Positions 32,820-44,721 of a stretch of 64,000 nt of DNA are shown here, in pieces (the first letter of the stretch is position 1; each line of letters opens with the position of its first letter). The stretch comes from Sambucus nigra. Its lineage: Eukaryota > Streptophyta > Magnoliopsida > Dipsacales > Adoxaceae. The notes beneath the pieces are model-generated. The model made no database searches and was not told the DNA's origin. It was given only the letters and a program-made list of their open reading frames with translations. The stretch covers positions 248,001-312,000 of the forward strand of contig CASBWL010000422.1 of assembly GCA_949130495.1 (NCBI GenBank). Reading direction: 5' to 3'. A program made the translations under genes and the position numbers.

Positions 32820-34480
32820 CCCGAATTATGAGCTACTCGAACGATGTAGGGCCTTCCCAATTTACTTCAAAATTAGGTAATGACAAACCTCTGATGTTCC
32901 TTGTTCATGTTTTTAGAACCAGGTCACCATATTTAAACTTCCTTGGCCTCACCAACTAGTCGTAAGATCTGGATAACTGCTTTCTGTATATCTCGAAGTG
33001 CCTTTCAGCATCATCCCTGTGCTCTTTTGAGGCTTCGAGTTGACATGGCGGCTGTGGGGGGCATATAACTTCATAGGTTATAGCGAGCATAAGGTAACTC
33101 GAGTTCGACCAGTTACACAACTTCTTCCCCAATCACTAAGGAGAATGGAGTGTACCCTTTTGGTTTTCTTTTCGTCATTCGATAAGCCCATAGAACTTCG
33201 GGGATCTTGTCATCGCATGTGCCTGGAAAATAATCTAACATTTTTGCCAAAATGTTCACTAAAGTTTTGTTAGCGGCCTCTGCCTATCCATTACACTTCG
33301 GGAATGCTACTGTTGATTTCTGATGGATGATGGAGTACTTTTTTGTGAGCAGGCGTACCTCACTATTTACAAAAGGGGTACCATTATCTGATAGAAACAC
33401 CTTCGGGATGCTAAAGCGACAGATAATGTATTCTTTTATAAATCGAGCTACTACCCCCACAGTTTCTTTCTTAAGCGGTATGGCCTCCATCCACTTCGTA
33501 AAACATTCTGTGGCTACTAAGATCCATATATTTCCTCACGAGTAAAGGTTGATGGATCCTACCAGGCCAAAGGACCAAGTATGGAATGGGAATGGTGTTG
33601 ATAGAGAGTGAAGGTCCACTGAAGGAGCGTGAATCATATTCCCATATAGCTGACAAGGTTTGCACTTTCGAACAAAATCAGCTGAGTCTTTCTCTATCGA
33701 AGGCCAATAATAACCCAAAGTCATTAGTTGATCGTAAATCTTGGCTCCTTCGATCTGCCCTGGTTCATGAGCTTATTTCAACACCTCTTCATCCTCTTCT
33801 CTTCTTATGCACCTTAGAGGCCTGTAGTGATAACCTCATCAGTACAACTGCCCATCTTGAATGAAGTACCTCGGTGCTCGCCTTTTTATCTTCGTAGTAT
33901 CCTTTTTATCTGTTAGAATCACTCCATCTATCAAGAAATCCATGTAGGGCTATCTCCAGTCTTGCGACTGGTCAATAAAGTTGCATTCTGTCTCCTGATA
34001 GAAAAGATAACACTTCGAACACTCTCTCTGCACTGCAGTGGATTCCTGTCTCATCAAAGGCTAGTAGTACCCTGCCCATTGTATCCTCCTGTACAAAGGG
34101 ATCTCGGTGGTCTCATAACTATCTTCGTGTACTTCCATCAGCCTTTTTTTAGCTTCTTCGAGGTCCACACACCTGGATATCCAACCTCCTTTATTCTTGT
34201 AGTATAAGTTGCCCCTAGCAACAAAGTACTGCGCTAAATCATCCTGGTTATGTGGCCCTTCCCCTTTCTTCAATTTATTTTTGATTTCACCCCTCCAATC
34301 ATCTTTGTACTCTAAGGGCAGCATCTCAGACATCATCGAGGGGGCCGTTCTTTTTGTGATTTGGACCACAGTTGACACTCCATCGAAGGCAATCTTTTGC
34401 GCGATGGTGGCATAGGCATCCGTATGTCTGTTCATCATTAGAGGGTGCCTCTTTATCTTTACCACCTTGAACTGTCCAAG
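32820..34480 (-). pseudogene. Tat-like integrase and C-terminal pol
   Basis: On the minus strand: the linker with AQYFVARGNLYYKNKGGW and a histidine-poor zinc region (34465-34061), LGYYWPSIEKDSADFVRKCK with the CxxC pair (33724-33536), LHSLSTPFPFHTWSFGLVG where the first catalytic aspartate is expected, and MEAIPLKKETVGVV with IPKVFLSDNGTPFVNSE and FPKCNG (33490-33284). The C-terminal tail is recognisable to about 32820 but full of stops. The second aspartate (SDNG) is kept. The first seems replaced (FGLVG where LDLVG is usual). Integrase inserts the DNA copy into the genome; this copy cannot. Confidence 0.8.
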
Positions 34481-35356
34481 AAGTCACTGGATGATCGTGC
34501 AGTAAGGCGCCAGACTCACGTGCTACAGAGAAAATTCCCCTATCACTTGTTTCACCCCTAAGTTAGATTCCCCTTTAATTATCAGGACTTGGATGCTCCT
34601 TATCAGTGCTTTGAGTAACCCTAGGACTAGTGCCTCGTATTCATCTTCATTATCTGAGCATTCAAACTCCAATTTAAAAGATAGGCGATTTTGTTAACTG
34701 CCTCTTCGCAAAATGACTCCCGCTCCTCCTTTTTTCTTGGCCAAAGAGCCATCGAACTCCATGCTCCATTCGTCCAGGCTAGATGCTACAAAATTGGCCT
34801 GGAGGTCATCACCCGAGAGCTCTTCAATAGGCGGCTCGAACATCCCAGACGGGAAGATGTCCAATAAATCTATGTATGCCTGACTTTTGATGGCTCGAGG
34901 GACCACGCACTTGAGATCATACTCTAAAAGGATTAGAAACTATCTAGCTGCCCTACCTATCAATACATTTCTAGTAAGAAATTTTTTTATGGGATCACAC
35001 TTCGTTACAATATGAACTGTGAATGATAACAAGTAATGTCTAAGCTTTTGTCTACAAATACAAGGCCAAACACTGCCTCTCAATACTAGTATATCTGGCC
35101 TTAGGCCCGTGTATAATCCTACTCAGGTAATAAAAAGATTTTTCAATGCCTTCACTCTCTTAGGCCAACAAAGCCCCAATAGACCGTTCTATTGACGTAA
35201 GATATAAGCGTAAAGGGGTATCTGCCTTAGGAGGAATCATTGTCTAACGGGAGGTAAGGAGTGCCTTCAGCTTGTCTATGGCTTCTTGGCGCATAGCTTC
35301 CCACGCAAACTTCATACCCTTTCTCAGCAGCTCCATCAAGGGGTGTGTTACCTAAG
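34481..35356 (-). pseudogene. Tat-like RT end and dual RNase H
   Basis: From 35345 the minus strand encodes the end of the RT thumb and first RNase H (FAWEAMRQEAIDKLKALLT, PLRLYLTS, YYLSRIIHGPKARYTSIE) with several stops. The second RNase H follows at 34906-34694 with RAIKSQAYIDLLDIFP and WSMEFDGSLAKKKGGAGVIL, including its catalytic aspartate. A second, extra RNase H is a mark of the Tat lineage. The RT catalytic core is absent: the homology starts at the edge of the direct repeat at 35357. Confidence 0.72.
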
Positions 35357-35555
35357 TCATGACTGGTTGGTTCTTTATGACTACATTTTATGACTTTTCA
35401 TACATATTACACACATGGCCTTAATTATATTTCCATCTATATTACGTTTATCATAGAATTTAGTTCTTTATATATTCAGTGGGCTATATCATTCATAGAG
35501 TAACAATATCAAAACATAAAATGCAAAAGACAATGACACAATTTCACATGATGGG
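35357..35555. repeat. 200-bp direct repeat, right copy
   Basis: Partner of 26642-26841, offset 8715 bp. Pol sequence directly abuts its left edge. Confidence 0.75.
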
Positions 35556-36158
35556 AGGGGATTAATAAGTGACTTCTATCGATGAAGATTGATTGAAAAC
35601 CAGAGGAATGTGCAATGAAAAACTCTACAAAAAATACATTATTTAATAATTTCTTACTACAAAACAAAGGAAACAGTATATATTGAAGTTTGTTTTTAAT
35701 AATTCGATCGTAGGAGAATATGATAGGGATTCAAAATACCCGAGGAAGAGTGCAGAATGTGGAGGGTGAAATTTTCAAATATAAATGTGTGGAATACACC
35801 TTTAACCTTCCATTTTAATGTATGTATTCAGTGTGTAGATGGTAATAGAAGGTCGAAAGAGCAGGAGAGACAATATTCGATTTCTGTAGAATGGATTTTT
35901 GAGAGTGAAGGCTCTGTGCTGCTCTTTCAGTGTGGAAGTTGAATATTTGTCTTAATATTTGTTACTTGTTTACATAGAATTTCATTGGTTGGGACGTTTG
36001 GTTAATGGGGGGAAGGGGGATGTTTGTTTAATGGGGGGGGGGGGGGGGGGGGAGTGAGCATAGGCTGAATTGATTTGTTAACATTAATTGATATTAATAC
36101 CTCTAATACTATTGTATTAGTGCTACAATATATATTCCAATAAGTAATCCGTTCCTGT

Positions 36159-36183
<25 letters not shown>
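35556..36183. other. unassigned segment with poly-G and CT tracts
   Basis: It contains a run of 18 or so G bases near 36034-36052 and (CT)n at 36157-36186. A 61-codon open frame at 35757-35942 matches no domain I know. Otherwise nothing is seen. Confidence 0.4.
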
Positions 36184-36191
<8 letters not shown>

Positions 36192-36709
36192 AGGACTGCT
36201 TATGGCGCAGACCCAAGTACATACTATTTTTAAAATGGTAAAAAATTGATTTTTTATGTAACTTCATGGATATGATCTCCACAGTGAGAAGACCATCTCC
36301 AATTTTTTTCATAAAAAAATTCAATAAAAAAATCGTTGAGATGGACTGATATGTAAAAAAATGGTATAAATATGTATTTTTAATCATCTCATCCACTTTT
36401 TGATGTAATTTTTTGATTAAACTTCGAGGATATGGTGACAGTGAGAAGATCATATCCATGAAGTTTGACCAAAAAATTCAATTAATCAAGTCGCTGGTGC
36501 ATACTCAAATTTTCTATGATCGAAAATACATATTTATATCATTTTTTACATATCACCTCATCTCAACAGGATTTTTATTGATTTTTTTTATTAAAAAAAT
36601 TGGAGATGATCTTCTCACCATGGAGATCATATCCATGAAGTTTCATTAAAAAAATCATTTTTTACTATTTAAAAAATGTTATGTACCGGGGTCTGCACCA
36701 TAAGGAGTT
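36184..36709. mobile_element. foldback (MITE-like) element, copy 2
   Basis: This is the same family as 25380-25945. The left end TCTAAGGACTGCTTATGGCGCAGACCC pairs with the right end GGTCTGCACCATAAGGAGT, and shared internal words include CTTCATGGATATGATCT and GTTGAGATG. It sits between a CT microsatellite (left) and TATATATA (right), and the Helitron end at 36719 follows ten bases later. Confidence 0.68.
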
Positions 36710-36718
36710 ATATATATA

Positions 36719-36747
36719 CTAGCGGAATGCCCATGCTTGCAGGCACG
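36719..36747 (-). mobile_element. Helitron 3' terminus (minus strand)
   Basis: On the minus strand the sequence reads TGCCTGCAAGCATGGGCA, an imperfect hairpin, then TTCCG and CTAG at 36722-36719, then T. Hairpin, short spacer, CTRR and a following T are the Helitron three-prime signature. The body extends rightward (36748 to perhaps 38460), where no RepHel is seen, so it would be non-autonomous. The five-prime end was not found. Confidence 0.6.
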
Positions 36748-38589
36748 GAGAAAATTTTCCAGAGAATTTAATCGTGAAAAATTTAAGGCAAAATGTTTTT
36801 TTTACATCACAAATAAATGTAAAGAATTTAGAAAATTTGGGCAAAGTTCCCGTTGTTTATAAGATCATCCACCCTGTGTAAAAAATAGAAAATACTCCAA
36901 GAACAATACTAATAGTCCGTCTTGGATCTCATTTAAACAACATCATTGATTTATCTCAATTCGTGGAAATAGAACCTATAAATTTAAAAATAAATAAACA
37001 ATATTAAGAATTAAAAGAAAGTAAACCTACGAATCATTTAAGGGAAGGTAAACAAAAATATTGAATCAGAGAAATAAGTTATCCATGTCACTCTGTTGTC
37101 CCTTAAGTTAGATTGACTAGAATAAATCATAAAGTTGCGTACACCACCGACTACTTGTACATCATGCAGTATCTCAAAGGTGAAGACATTCAATTCAATG
37201 AGCAACATTATTCACCGATGTTACCCTCGTTTCGTTCTTTGCCTATTACAAAGCAATAGGGTTCGATGAGATTCACAATTATTAACCTACAAAAAGTGCG
37301 CCCGATGTCAAGTTTGTTAGTTAAGCAATGAGGTGTGCAAAAAGGCATCATAATTAACAAACTAATAATATTTTTCAAACTAAAACAACAATAATTAGAA
37401 GTTACATCATCAGGGGGTATTTATGACTTATTTGAATAAAATTGTGATGAAACTTTAATTTGGGAGTTACGGACCTAAATACTTTAATTTACATTGTTGT
37501 TTAATGAAAACTATTATAGTATAAGGGAAAATTCCAAATTATTAAAATAGAAGAGAAAATTCCAAATTATTACAATAGAAAATTATATTAGAGGAGACGT
37601 AATTTCCATACTCCAGACCCAGTGAAAGTATGTAAAGTATATGTTGAAAAGAAGTACCTTCAGTAAATATGGACAATGAACACGACATCCAAATATTGGT
37701 GCCTGTAAAATGAAATAAAAAATTGTCAAACAAATCCATAAGCTAATGTTACAAACTTAACGCCATATAAACATGTAAAAATGACTCAAAACTGAATGTA
37801 AAACAAAATAGCTGTCAGGTTCTACTAAATTTTTATGCACCTTCAGTAATTGAAAAATACAGTTTCTTGTGGTCAATTTGAGGAAACATTATGCACATCC
37901 CAATGGCCATTTAGTTCAATCTGCAATATAATTCGAAACATGTACATTTTTAAAAGAATAACACATTGTGTATTATAATTAGTGAGATGATTAAACCATA
38001 TGGACATTTAAACTATACAAAAAAAGAGTACATTTAAACTATACAAAAAGCATAGATCCATCATAAAAAATAAGTCTTTACCATTGGAACGGTGAAAATA
38101 TTATTTGTCCGTGAACTTGTTTAACGACACGCGTATGCTTCGTTACATAACGTGTCATACCCATATAGTGGACATCAATAAAAATTGAGTGTGATACAAA
38201 TTTTGTTACTACCATTACACTTTCAGACCATTCAGCAAAACATGAAGGAAACCATGACCAAGATGTTTTATAATAATAATGTAGATTTTCTAAGGCCGGG
38301 ATGCATGAACCCAACCCGATGTGGTAGTTGCATGTGTATGAAAGTAATCCTGTAAATTTAATGATTTGATTACGACCGTATTGCGTAGAAATGCGATAAT
38401 TGTAGATCTTTGGATTTAGTTTGCTTTCGGGTAATCGAGATGTTTTAGAATGCAATTCGAGTATAACTATCGCAATACCGATTTACTCCTCCTCTGATTA
38501 AGTATGGTGCGGGCTTGAACCTCATATATGTAATGCTTGGGAGTACTAAATTATGGGTCTAATTAATCATTTAAATTTACGATTATTTT
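36748..38589. other. probable non-autonomous Helitron body and junction with Athila LTR
   Basis: No recognisable domain is seen. The minus strand has open frames at 37739-37542 and 38455-38078 with exon-like borders (an AG before GCACCAATATTTGG and a GT after TTACTGAAG), but I cannot identify a protein. The transition to Athila LTR-like sequence lies somewhere near 38460-38590. Confidence 0.35.
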
Positions 38590-38963
38590 TATATCATCAA
38601 TACACTAGGGTTGGGGGATTGTATTCCTGTCCTGTTTTTCTCATCATATAGTTCGAATTTTCAAATCATTCATCGTTAGTGTTTTAGGTAATTTAGAATA
38701 GTTGCATTTAATTCATACTTTAGTTCATTAGTTAAACATTTTCAAAATTGGCATGTAGTTGTAACCATTTCAACATCCAATCACATTTTCTTTTTCCTTT
38801 AGAGTCAGTGCTAGGATTCCTTTGTCTGTCCAACGTCGTTATAACTCTGTTGTTCTATTTCCCAGTGGATACGATCCCGACTTATCGGGTTTATTACTAA
38901 CGCGACAGTCTTGCACTTGAGCCTAGAGAGAACGCAGATTAGAGACACTTTTTGAGTCGCGTC
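38590..38963 (+). repeat. end of Athila-like 5' LTR
   Basis: The stretch includes AGTGGATACGATCCCGACTT near 38862, a motif typical of this group's U5, and ends GAGTCGCGTCA seven bases before the primer site. The beginning of the LTR is missing or not recognisable, probably cut by the Helitron insertion. Confidence 0.65.
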
Positions 38964-38970
38964 AAGTTTT

Positions 38971-38988
38971 TGGCGCCGTTGCCGGGGA
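38971..38988 (+). other. Athila primer binding site
   Basis: TGGCGCCGTTGCCGGGGA is the conserved Athila/Tat-type primer site, generally assigned to aspartate tRNA. Confidence 0.9.
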
Positions 38989-39109
38989 TTTAGGTAGACT
39001 TAGGATTATATCGAGTCAATCTAAAACTTTCAACAAAAATTTCCAAAAATCCAAAAACATATAAAAATTTGAAAAAGTACAAAAATATTCATCATCATCT
39101 CTCATAGGC

Positions 39110-40860
39110 TGTTAATCCAAAATTCTGAACTCACTCCAACTCCCCATAATACTCCAACCCACATTCACGAAAATCCAATAGTTGAGTACGACCCTGATAT
39201 CCCTCACACTCCTAACGCTCCACAATTCTGGGTTCCACCTCCCACACCATCACACTCAATCTCAAATAACACTCCGTTTTCCTTCTTAGGACACACTTTA
39301 GAGCACGCCCCGAGCATACCAAGTGAGGATACCGAGTCGTTAAGAGAGAGAGACATGTCACAATACGGTAGTGCATCCGCCAATGAGGAAGAAGCCCCGT
39401 ATCGCCCGTTGAGAGAAATCTTATATCTCGAGCGCACTGTCACTCCGGGATGCATTATACTCTCGTATAATGCCGAGAAATTTTGTTTTAAAAATGGGAT
39501 GATCCAGATGTTACCCCATTACCATGGTATGGACTCTGAAAATCCATAACTCCACATCAGGGAATTTGAGGATGTGTGTGAAACTCTCAACGATCAAACT
39601 TTCACACAAGAGGTGATCCGCCTCAAACTCTTCCCATTCTCACTAAAAGATAAGGCTAAGACCTGGCTATGGTATTTACCTCCAAGATCGATTGCATCCT
39701 GGAATGAGTTGCAATCTAAATTTCTCAAGAAATTCTTTCCCACACATCGAACGATCTTCATAAAGGCTCAAACTCAAGCTTTCCGGTAATTGGAAAATGA
39801 GTCGTTTCATCGATGTTATGAGCGTTTCAATGAGTTAATTACTTCATGCCCCCATCATGGATTTGATACACCGTAAATAATTTCCTTCCTCTATAATGGG
39901 CTGAACCTTAACTCCAAGCAACTCGTTGAAACCATGGGTAGTGGTCCATTTATCGACTTAGACACCCACGATGCTAAGCTGCACCTGAGGTATGTCGCCG
40001 AGATTACCCAATCCTGGGATATATCTGACCCTAATGCTCAAAATCTAAATCGCCAAGTGACCACCCCTCTATCGGCGTCTGACCTATTTCACTTAGAAAA
40101 GAATTCTATGATGGACAGTCGACTCGAGTTACTTGAGAAATGATTACGAGACCTACGTAAAGTATGTGGAAGAGGACCAACTGGATCCATCCCAAACCCC
40201 GTCGAGAAGGTGTGTGTGATTTGTGAGGCGGGTCATTCAACTGAGTAATGCCCGACTATACCCGCCTACAAAGTAATGCTTCAAGAGAAAGTCAATGGTA
40301 TAGGAGGATTTAAGGGTAATTTTGGTGCACCGCACGGGAATTCTTACAACCCTTCATGGAAAAACAATCTTGGTTTTAGCTATGGGCAACAACATACTGC
40401 GATGAATCTTAATTCACATGTTGCCCCTCCTCCACTATCGCACTTTCAACAAGCTCCACACATAGAAGGCCATGTGCAAGCACCACCACCTCATGGAACA
40501 TATATCACTCCACCGCGGAGAACTCTCTAGGATACGATGAACCAATTTATCATAGACAAAGTGCAGCCAATGTTAGATATGATCGCCTGATCAACGACAT
40601 AAATGCAAATATTTCAAAGATACAATCATCGTTGAGTGTCCAACAGAAGGGCAAGTTTCCTGCCAGGGCCAAAGACCTACTCAAGGTCAAACTAGTGTTA
40701 TCTCCACCTATACCGAACATCAAGATCAATGTCAGGCTGTGACCACTCTTTGTAGTGGGAGAGTCATTGATTTATCACCTCCCCCACACGACACAACCAA
40801 AGACAAGGAGATTTTTGCCTGGCACGAAAGAGGCCGAAAATGTCCCCTTGAAAGAGAGTG
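39110..40860 (+). pseudogene. Athila gag
   Basis: The frame starts upstream of 39355 (YDPDIPHTPNAPQFW and TPSHSISNNT can be read without an early stop) and shows the capsid region: LKLFPFSLKDKAKTWLWYLP, WNELQSKFLKKFFPTHRT, and YERFNELITSCPHHGF. A C-terminal glycine/asparagine-rich part follows (GFKGNFGAPHGNSYNP). A zinc-knuckle remnant CVICEAGHSTE is cut by a stop. At least six in-frame stops occur, at about 39547, 39787, 39874, 40141, 40246 and 40528. Several (CGG TAA TTG, GAA TGA TTA, CTC TAG GAT) are one C-to-T change from CAA, CGA or CAG. Gag would form the particle. Confidence 0.85.
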
Positions 40861-40889
40861 ATAAATAAGATACTAGCGAGCCCGAGGTA

Positions 40890-41530
40890 GTAGTGAAACC
40901 ACCCACAGTGACACCATTTCCTCAAAGGTTGATTCCTTCCCACAAAGGAAACCCCCGTGATGAAGTGATAGATGTACTAAAGCAAGTAAAACTAAATTTA
41001 CCTTTCCTCGATGCTATTAAGCAAATTCCAGCTTATGAAAAAGTCATCAAAGACTTGTTGATGGTAAAGAGGAGGATGAAGGTAAAGAAAAATGTCTTTC
41101 TAGCACATAATGTGAGCCCCATCCTACTTAATGATCTCTCGCCAAAATTCAAAGATCCTGGTGCACCCACCATTTCATGCATCATTGGAGAAAATAAAAT
41201 TGAAAAATCCTTACTTCACTTGGGAGCAAGTGTCAACATCCTCCCTTACGCCATCTATAGGCAACTTGATTTGGGAGACCTTAAGCCCACAAGGATCACT
41301 CTCTAATTAGCAGATCAAACCATGAAGATCTGACGAGGTGTAGTTGAGGACGTGACGTCCAATTTGACACTTTCTACTTCCCGATAGACTTTGTCATTTG
41401 GGACACGAAGCCCTCCTTCGCCTCGAGCAATCATGTTCCCATCATTCTTGGGTGCCCATTCTTAGCTACGGCTAATGATATTATCAACCCTTAGAATGGT
41501 CAAATGAAACTCTTTTGGGAACATGACCTT
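40890..41530 (+). pseudogene. Athila protease
   Basis: The open frame 40893-41306 includes LPFLDAIKQIPAYEKVIKDL, then KFKDPGAPTISCIIG, and the active-site region LLHLGASVNILPYAIYRQLD. The family motif is DLGAS, so the catalytic aspartate appears to be a histidine here. The frame stops at 41306 (TAA) and then continues with DQTMKI and further stops. The enzyme would process the polyprotein but cannot in this copy. Confidence 0.8.
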
Positions 41531-41852
41531 AGAGACTAACATCTTCCATAAAGCCCAGCATGCGGGGGAAGAAAATGATCTTCACGCGGTGAACTTCATA
41601 GACGAGATCGTAGAGGAGTACTTTGAGGAAAACTATTATGGAGACGCTTTAGGGTCCTGTTTAGTGTCGAACCACAAGAGTGAGGGAGCATACACCGAAT
41701 TCGAGAGGGAGGTTGAGGAGTTTAGAGAGTTACTTGATGAGAGAGCGTCGGACGAGGATGCGAGAGATGTAAGTTGGGTTTCTAGATTCGAGGAGTTACC
41801 ACCGAGGGATACAAGCATGGTTCCCTCCAGCGACAAACTTCCAACCCTCTAA
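41523..41852 (+). pseudogene. Athila protease-RT linker
   Basis: An acidic open frame (EEYFEENYYGDALGS, REVEEFRELLDERASDE) links protease to RT in the same frame as the RT start. It ends in TAA just before the RT block LPSHIKYAYLGE. Linkers of this kind are usual in Athila pol. Confidence 0.65.
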
Positions 41853-43380
41853 TTGAAGAAACTCCCCTCCCATATTAAATATGCATACCTAGGAGAGGAT
41901 GTGACATGTCCTGTTTGTGTCTCCTCTAGCCTGGATGACGAGCAGGAGGGTAAATTGTTAAAAATTCTGAGAAAGCACCAAGGTGCTTTTTGTTGGTGCA
42001 TTGCTGATTTGAAAGGGATGAGTCCTTTGATTTGCACTCACAAGATCCATCTCGAAGAGAATGTCAAGTCTTCGAGAGAAATGCAACTAAGGTTAAATCC
42101 CAATATGAAAGAAGTGGTGAGAACCGAAATTATCAAGTTATTGGATGCCTGGATTATCTACCCAATTTCGGATAGAAAGTGGGTGAGCCCTATTCAAGTT
42201 ATCCCGAAGCAGTCGGGCATAACAGTGATTGAGAATGCTAAGGGAGAGATAGTTCCCCAATGTACCACCACCGGGTGGCGCATTTGCATTGATTATCGGA
42301 AACTCAATGCGGGAACTAGGAAAGACCATTTCCCCTTACCATTTATTGATCAGATGCTTGAGAGAGTAGTGGGCCACCCCTACTATTTCTTCCTTGATGG
42401 TTATTCTGAATATAACCAAATTGAGGTAGATGTACTTGACCAAGAGAAAATGACTTTCACTTGTCCTTTGGTACGTTTGCCTACAAACGTATGCCATTTG
42501 ACTTGTGTAATTCACCCGTAACCTTTCAAAGGTGCATGTTGAGTCCATTCACTGACATGGTCGATAGAGGACTTGAAGTGTTCGTGGACGATTTCAGCAT
42601 TTTTGGCACCTCCTTCGATCTTTGTCTGGCAAAGCTAGAAAAAGTACTTGCCCGGTGTGTGGGAAAGAACTTAGTGCTGAATTGGGAGAAATGCCATTTC
42701 ATGGTCACTGAGGGAATAGTTCTTGGCCACATAGTTTCATCCAAGGGGATAGAAGTTGATAGAGCTAAGATAGATTGCATAGACAATCTCCCCCCAACAA
42801 AATCTCTCAAAGATGTGCGCTCCTTCTTGGGCGACGTGGGGTTTTATCGAAGGTTCATTAAGGACTTTAGCGCCATCGCTAGACCCTTAAGTAACCTACT
42901 CATGAAGGACACCCCATTCGAGTGGACGAAAGCATGTCATAGTGCTTTTAAAAAATTAAAAACCATGCCTGTGTCTGCTACCATCATGAAAGTTCCGGAT
43001 TGGTCTTTACCATTCGAACATATGTGTGATGCTAGTGATTATGCGATAGGGGATGTTTTGGGCGAAACAAAAGACAAATAGTCTTACGTCATCTACTACG
43101 CCAGCCGGACTCTTACCGGATCACAACTCAATTACTCCAGCACAGAGAAAGAGATGTTAGAAGTAGTCTTTGCCCTTGATATATTTCGATCCTACCTTAT
43201 CGGTTCTCCCATTACTTGCTTCCCCGATGACGCGACATTGAAATACCTACTTGCAAAGAAAGCCACAAAGCTGCGCCTCATAAGGTGGATCCTACTCCTA
43301 TAAGAGTTTAATCTCTCCATTAAAGATAAGAAAGGAGTAGAAAACGTCGTTATCGACCACTTATCACGGCTTTCGTCTGA
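41853..43380 (+). pseudogene. Athila reverse transcriptase and RNase H
   Basis: RT motifs: YPISDRKWVSPIQVIPK, GWRICIDYRKLNAGTRKDHF, PFIDQMLERVVGHPYYFFLD (41853-42521). One base seems lost near 42462, where CCTTTGG stands for the usual CCTTTTGG, and the frame continues from 42461 with MPFDLCNSPVTFQRCM, FVDDFSIFG with the catalytic aspartates, and FLGDVGFYRRFIKDFS. RNase H begins MCDASDYAIGDVL and, after a TAG at 43079, continues SYVIYYASRTLTGSQ and IDHLSRL. Apart from the frame change and stops, the domain is well preserved. Confidence 0.88.
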
Positions 43381-43381
43381 C

Positions 43382-44721
43382 GTGCCTAGTGATCCCATAC
43401 CCATAGATGAATACTTTTCGGATGAGCAACTCTTTGCCATCTCTCCTTTGCCCTCGTTTACAGATATATTGAACTATCTTGTCACGGGAGTCGTCCCTCC
43501 TGATTGGACACCGCAAGATAAGAAGAGGTTTGTTACTTGGTCGTGCATGTTTTTCTATGATGACCCCTTCTTGTTTAAATATTGTGCCGACCAAATCATA
43601 CGACGATGTGTACCGGATGATGAGATCCCGAAAGTCATCCAATTTTATCACTCGAAAGCTTGTGGATGCCACTTTTTGACGAAAAAGACGTTCACTAAAA
43701 TTCTTTAATGCAGCCTCTATTGGCTTATAATATTTCGGGATGTGAACGATGCTTGTAAATCCTGCAATAGGTGCCAAAGGATGGGAGCTATTACTCGACG
43801 AGACATGATGCCATTAACCCCGATACTCATTATTGAGATCTTCGACGGTTGGCGTATTGACTTCATGGGCCCTTTCCCCCCGTCCTTTGGTTTCCTATAC
43901 ATCCTTGTCGTGGTAGACTACGTTTCTAAATGGGTGGAAGCTATAGCTACCAAGACCAATGACAACAAAGTGGTGATTAAGTTCCTACAGGAACACATAC
44001 TTTCCTTTTTCGGTGCTCCGAAAGCGATAATTAGTGATAATGGCACACACTTTTGTAATAGGACATTCGCGAAGCTCATGAGAAAGTATGGTGTCGTATA
44101 CAAGGTTGGAACGACTTACCACCCACAAACGAATGGGAAGGCTGAACTAGAAAATTGGGAAATCAAGAACATTCTTGAAAAGACGGCCAATCCTACCCGA
44201 AAAGATTGGTCACTTAGATTGAACGATTCACTATGGGCGCTTATCGTGCCGCATACAAAAATCCGCTCAGAATGTCCCCTTTCCACTTTGTGTATGGCAA
44301 ACCTTACCATCTTCCTATGGAATTAGAGCACAAGGCGTATTGGGCCACTAAGGGGTTGAACTATGCTATGGATAAGGCCGGTGAAGCTCGCAAGCTTCAA
44401 TTACATGAGTTAGAAGAGATACACAATGATGCGTACGAGAACGCAAAAATTTCCAAAGAAATGATGAAACTCGCTCATGATAATATCATTTGACGCAAAG
44501 AGTTTCTTCCCGGACAAAAAGTACTTCTCTATAACTCACGGCTTCACCTATTTTCGAGCAAGTTGCGGTCACAATGGTTTGGCTCGTTCTTTGTAAAGAA
44601 TGTATTCCCGCACGGAGCTGTTGAGTTAGACGATTTAAAAGGGGGAAATACATTCAAAGTAAATGGACAACGCTTAAATCCATATCTAGAGGCGTGTGTG
44701 GAAAAAGACAATTCCGTTTGA
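43382..44721 (+). pseudogene. Athila integrase
   Basis: 43382-43708 holds the linker and the zinc-binding start (QFYHSKACGCHFLTKKTF), interrupted by TAA. 43742-44326 has [55 protein letters not shown] and [17 protein letters not shown], with the DDE residues present. A frame change near 44235 leads to [20 protein letters not shown] and the C-terminal part to 44721 with one TGA near 44492. The block is of family length and order. Confidence 0.88.

Larger units (their letters stand above)
26842..35356 (-). mobile_element. truncated Tat-like Ty3/gypsy element with an antisense gene
   Basis: The minus-strand pol remnants (RNase H, second RNase H, integrase) at 35350-32820 match the Tat/Ogre group, which carries an extra RNase H. 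The plus-strand plant-mobile-domain gene at 27728-32469 lies downstream of pol in element orientation. That is where extra antisense ORFs have been reported for Tat elements. Gag, protease and most of RT are missing: pol begins abruptly at 35356, next to a 200-bp direct repeat. No LTR was identified. 26842-27720 may include LTR or three-prime non-coding sequence. Lineage is inferred from the domain set and motif style. Confidence 0.65.

Noticed and set aside
26642..35555. The 200-bp direct repeats as LTRs of a retrotransposon
   Set aside because: Pol begins directly at the right copy with no gag, primer site or leader, and the left copy has no polypurine tract beside it.
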